The notes under the pieces were generated by a model that was given only the letters and a program-made list of their open reading frames with translations, searched no databases and had not been told where the DNA came from. From Methanolobus sp. UBA474 (GTDB lineage Archaea; Halobacteriota; Methanosarcinia; Methanosarcinales; Methanosarcinaceae), in contig DANZ01000148.1 in NCBI GenBank assembly GCA_002501695.1, positions 1 through 8,311 of the forward strand: 8,311 bases of DNA, given 5' to 3'. Positions 6,658 through 8,311 of the stretch are shown in pieces. The position numbers were made by a program, and so were the translations under genes. Each line of letters opens with the position of its first letter. Within the stretch, counting starts at the first letter, position 1.

Positions 6658-7329
6658 ATGAGTTCCACACTGATAGTTTTGAATCTGAAGACCTACCTTG
6701 AGGGCACAGGCCATGGCGCCGTAAAGATAGCACAGGCATGCAGGGACGTTGCTGAAGATTCCGGCATAGACATTGCAGTAGCACCCCAGTTATGTGACAT
6801 CTACAGGGTTTCGTCTCAGGTGGATGTCCCTGTTTATGCGCAGCATCTGGACAGCGTGGGAGCCGGGAGCTTTACGGGGCATGCTTTCGCTCAGTGCATC
6901 AAAGATGCGGGCGCAGTTGGCACTTTAATTAACCACTCCGAATATCGGCTCACACTTGCCGGCATTGACGCATCGGTAAGCAAGGCAAAGGAAACCGGTC
7001 TTACGACTATAGTTTGTACGAACAACGTGGCAACTTCTGCAGCCGCCGCAGCGCTGGGCCCGGATTATGTAGCAGTGGAGCCCCCTGAACTTATCGGCAG
7101 CGGTATCCCGGTGTCAAAAGCAGACCCGCAGGTAGTCACAGGTTCTGTGAATGCGGTCACAAGAGTTAACCCGGCAGTGAAAGTGCTGTGCGGGGCGGGT
7201 ATATCTAAAGGAGAAGATCTCCTGGCAGCTCTGGAGCTTGGCTCCGTAGGGGTCCTGCTGGCTTCGGGTATTGTCAAAGCCCAAGACCCCCGGATTGCGC
7301 TTGAAGACCTTGTAAGCAAGATCATCTGA
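6658..7329 (+). CDS. tpiA: Triosephosphate isomerase, archaeal type
   Basis: The enzyme interconverts dihydroxyacetone phosphate and glyceraldehyde 3-phosphate in the gluconeogenic/glycolytic trunk. At 223 residues it has the short archaeal form; bacterial and eukaryotic enzymes are about 250. The catalytic set is complete: N9 and K11 in LNLKTY, H93 in LINHSEYRL (90-98), and E141 in VAVEPPELIGSG, which leads into the short archaeal loop. The phosphate-binding GAGISKGEDL and GVLLASGIV segments close the barrel. The ATG at 6658 is supported by GGAGAG seven bases upstream and by the usual short lead into the first strand. It follows fae-hps by 80 bases but after a clear terminator, so it is probably expressed mostly on its own or from limited read-through. 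It converges on the next gene with only eight bases between stops. Confidence 0.96.
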   Translation: MSSTLIVLNLKTYLEGTGHGAVKIAQACRDVAEDSGIDIAVAPQLCDIYRVSSQVDVPVYAQHLDSVGAGSFTGHAFAQCIKDAGAVGTLINHSEYRLTLAGIDASVSKAKETGLTTIVCTNNVATSAAAAALGPDYVAVEPPELIGSGIPVSKADPQVVTGSVNAVTRVNPAVKVLCGAGISKGEDLLAALELGSVGVLLASGIVKAQDPRIALEDLVSKII

Positions 7330-7337
7330 ATGTATGT

Positions 7338-7628
7338 TCAGGGCAGGCTCAGCCATGCTATAAGTAACAGCACGGTTGTAGCCACCATTCTCACAGGGAT
7401 GGAGAGGTCTATACCGAACTGTTCTTTTACCATCCTGGATATGCCGATCGGTGGCGGAGCTATAAGGAGTGCTGCAAGGAAAAGGGAGGCGCCGGTAATA
7501 TAATTCTTTTCCACCAGCATCAGGTAAAGCCCCTGGATTCCCAGGTACATCCCGAAAAGGGCAGTAAAGAATATGCCTATCTTAAGGAACCTTATATATT
7601 GTTGTGGGGTTGCGGGTGCTCTGTTCAA
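7338..7628 (-). CDS. Small three-helix membrane protein, function unknown
   Basis: This 96-residue protein has three hydrophobic segments, at about residues 14-36, 44-63 and 78-95, joined by short loops. The second loop carries APPPIGISRMVKEQFGIDL, a proline-rich turn followed by an amphipathic stretch. I do not recognise the family. The start codon is TTG at 7628, preceded by GTGAT only three bases away, so the start is less certain than elsewhere. The next in-frame methionine, M27, would remove most of the first helix and is unlikely. A TATA box lies about 60 bases upstream. The gene follows the FDX-ACB-like gene on the same strand across 109 bases and ends eight bases from the tpiA stop on the other strand. 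Confidence 0.65.
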   Translation of the reverse strand: MNRAPATPQQYIRFLKIGIFFTALFGMYLGIQGLYLMLVEKNYITGASLFLAALLIAPPPIGISRMVKEQFGIDLSIPVRMVATTVLLLIAWLSLP

Positions 7629-7684
7629 AATATCACGGAACTAGTGTAAGTATAGGTGCCTGATAATGTTTGTCCCAGCACCTT

Positions 7685-7691
7685 GTATAAA
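7685..7691 (-). promoter_or_regulatory. TATA box of the 96-residue membrane protein gene
   Basis: The minus strand reads TTTATAC within GCCTTTATACAAGG. A start about 25 bases downstream, near 7662, would give a leader of about 34 bases ending in the GTGAT site before the TTG codon. This points to transcription separate from the gene to its right. Confidence 0.45.
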
Positions 7692-7737
7692 GGCCCGTTA
7701 GCCAGGTACAAATGATGCAAAAACGGACCCCGAAAAA

Positions 7738-8307
7738 TTATCCCCTGAGTTTGCAGCCTATCCCGCAAAGCAACGTTGCTATCTCATTGTTCACTAAAGA
7801 GGCGTCGGAGTCCCCTATTATACTGACCCTGTATGTAACACTTGTCCCGGCCTCTCCTTTGAGGCCGGTATATATGTCTATGACCTGTACTGCAATAACA
7901 TTCCCGTTAGCATTTATTATGCCCTGTATGACCTGTGGGTCTGCGCCCTCCGGAATAATGACAGATATATCTCTCTCCTGTTTCCTGAGGTTCTCTGCTT
8001 TCCATTTTAGAAGTTCTTCCGTGGAGAGCAGGCGGACGTTCTCAAGCTTAAGGGTAACATGCCTGTTGCCATCGGATAGTATCACGCTTCTTGGTGTGAC
8101 CTTTTTTACGATCCCGACATGTACAAACTCTGAATATATGTGCCTGAGCCCTCTTTCCATACCGATCGAATCCACCAGTTCGTCAAGTTCGGCTATTTTG
8201 GAGTTGATGAGCTTATCGGAGCGGCGCAGTGCTGCGGAGGTGTCTCCAAAGTGGACTGCCGCATCCTTCATTTTAATGATGAAGCTCTCTACATCATGCT
8301 CCCGCAC
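7738..8307 (-). CDS. Protein with C-terminal FDX-ACB-like (PheRS beta anticodon-binding) domain; 5' end may be cut
   Basis: The visible 189 residues have three parts. Residues 1-60 are charged and helical. Residues 61-95 (FVHVGIVKKVTPRSVIL, then HVTLKLENVRLLS) look like a small beta-barrel. Residues 110-189 resemble the ferredoxin-fold anticodon-binding domain that ends bacterial phenylalanyl-tRNA synthetase beta chains: ERDISVIIPE (111-120), VQVIDIYTG (140-148, family pattern FDVYrG), TSVTYRVSI (155-163, pattern kSlayrl) and a final helix ending GCKLRG (pattern lGAeLR). No synthetase catalytic domain is present. The first possible start is a GTG at 8307, four bases from the window edge, and the frame stays open to the edge, so the gene may begin further right. 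RNA or tRNA binding is inferred; the function is not known to me. Confidence 0.7.
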   Translation of the reverse strand: MREHDVESFIIKMKDAAVHFGDTSAALRRSDKLINSKIAELDELVDSIGMERGLRHIYSEFVHVGIVKKVTPRSVILSDGNRHVTLKLENVRLLSTEELLKWKAENLRKQERDISVIIPEGADPQVIQGIINANGNVIAVQVIDIYTGLKGEAGTSVTYRVSIIGDSDASLVNNEIATLLCGIGCKLRG

Positions 8308-8311
8308 GATC

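Noticed and set aside
1..8311. CRISPR arrays, insertion sequences, prophage or toxin-antitoxin genes
   Set aside because: I looked for regularly spaced repeats, transposase or integrase motifs, terminal inverted repeats and small overlapping gene pairs, and saw none. The tRNA gene at the edge has no integrase or repeated 3' fragment visible in this window.

Overview
The window reads as ordinary chromosome of a methanogenic archaeon, most likely in the Methanosarcinales. Four things point there: a fused Fae-Hps gene encoding formaldehyde-activating enzyme joined to hexulose-6-phosphate synthase; a short archaeal-type triosephosphate isomerase; a cytosolic REC-PAS-PAS-histidine kinase of the kind common in these methanogens; and archaeal promoter signals (TTTATATA-like boxes about 25 bases upstream, some genes apparently leaderless, others with GGTGAT/GGAG-type ribosome sites). 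A genus cannot be fixed from the sequence alone. I see no insertion sequence, CRISPR array, prophage gene or att-like repeat.

Layout, left to right. The left edge cuts a minus-strand tRNA-Val(CAC) gene. It is followed by a minus-strand 65-residue two-helix membrane protein and a YqaA-type VTT-domain membrane protein, also minus. A 203-base divergent intergenic region leads into the plus-strand sensor kinase. The kinase converges tail-to-tail on a secreted DUF4139-like protein (minus). A compact divergent promoter region then serves that gene and the plus-strand endonuclease III gene (nth). Next come the plus-strand fae-hps, a clear stem-loop plus T-tract terminator, and tpiA. tpiA converges on a small three-helix membrane protein (minus). 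The right edge holds a minus-strand gene whose C-terminal third looks like the ferredoxin-fold anticodon-binding (FDX-ACB) domain of phenylalanyl-tRNA synthetase beta; its 5' end may lie outside the window.

Functionally, the best understood pair is fae-hps and tpiA. Fae-Hps handles formaldehyde, tetrahydromethanopterin and the ribulose-monophosphate route used in archaea to make or interconvert pentose phosphates, and TIM links the triose phosphates of gluconeogenesis. They are neighbours on the same strand, but a terminator separates them, so they are probably mostly independent transcripts. The other genes are housekeeping (nth), signalling (kinase without a neighbouring regulator) or uncharacterised membrane and secreted proteins.

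The most interesting items are the free-standing FDX-ACB-like protein, the perfect 14-bp palindrome that contains the tpiA ribosome site, the near-perfect 20-bp palindrome between nth and fae-hps, and the apparently leaderless divergent DUF4139/nth pair. No clearly new multi-gene system is visible.
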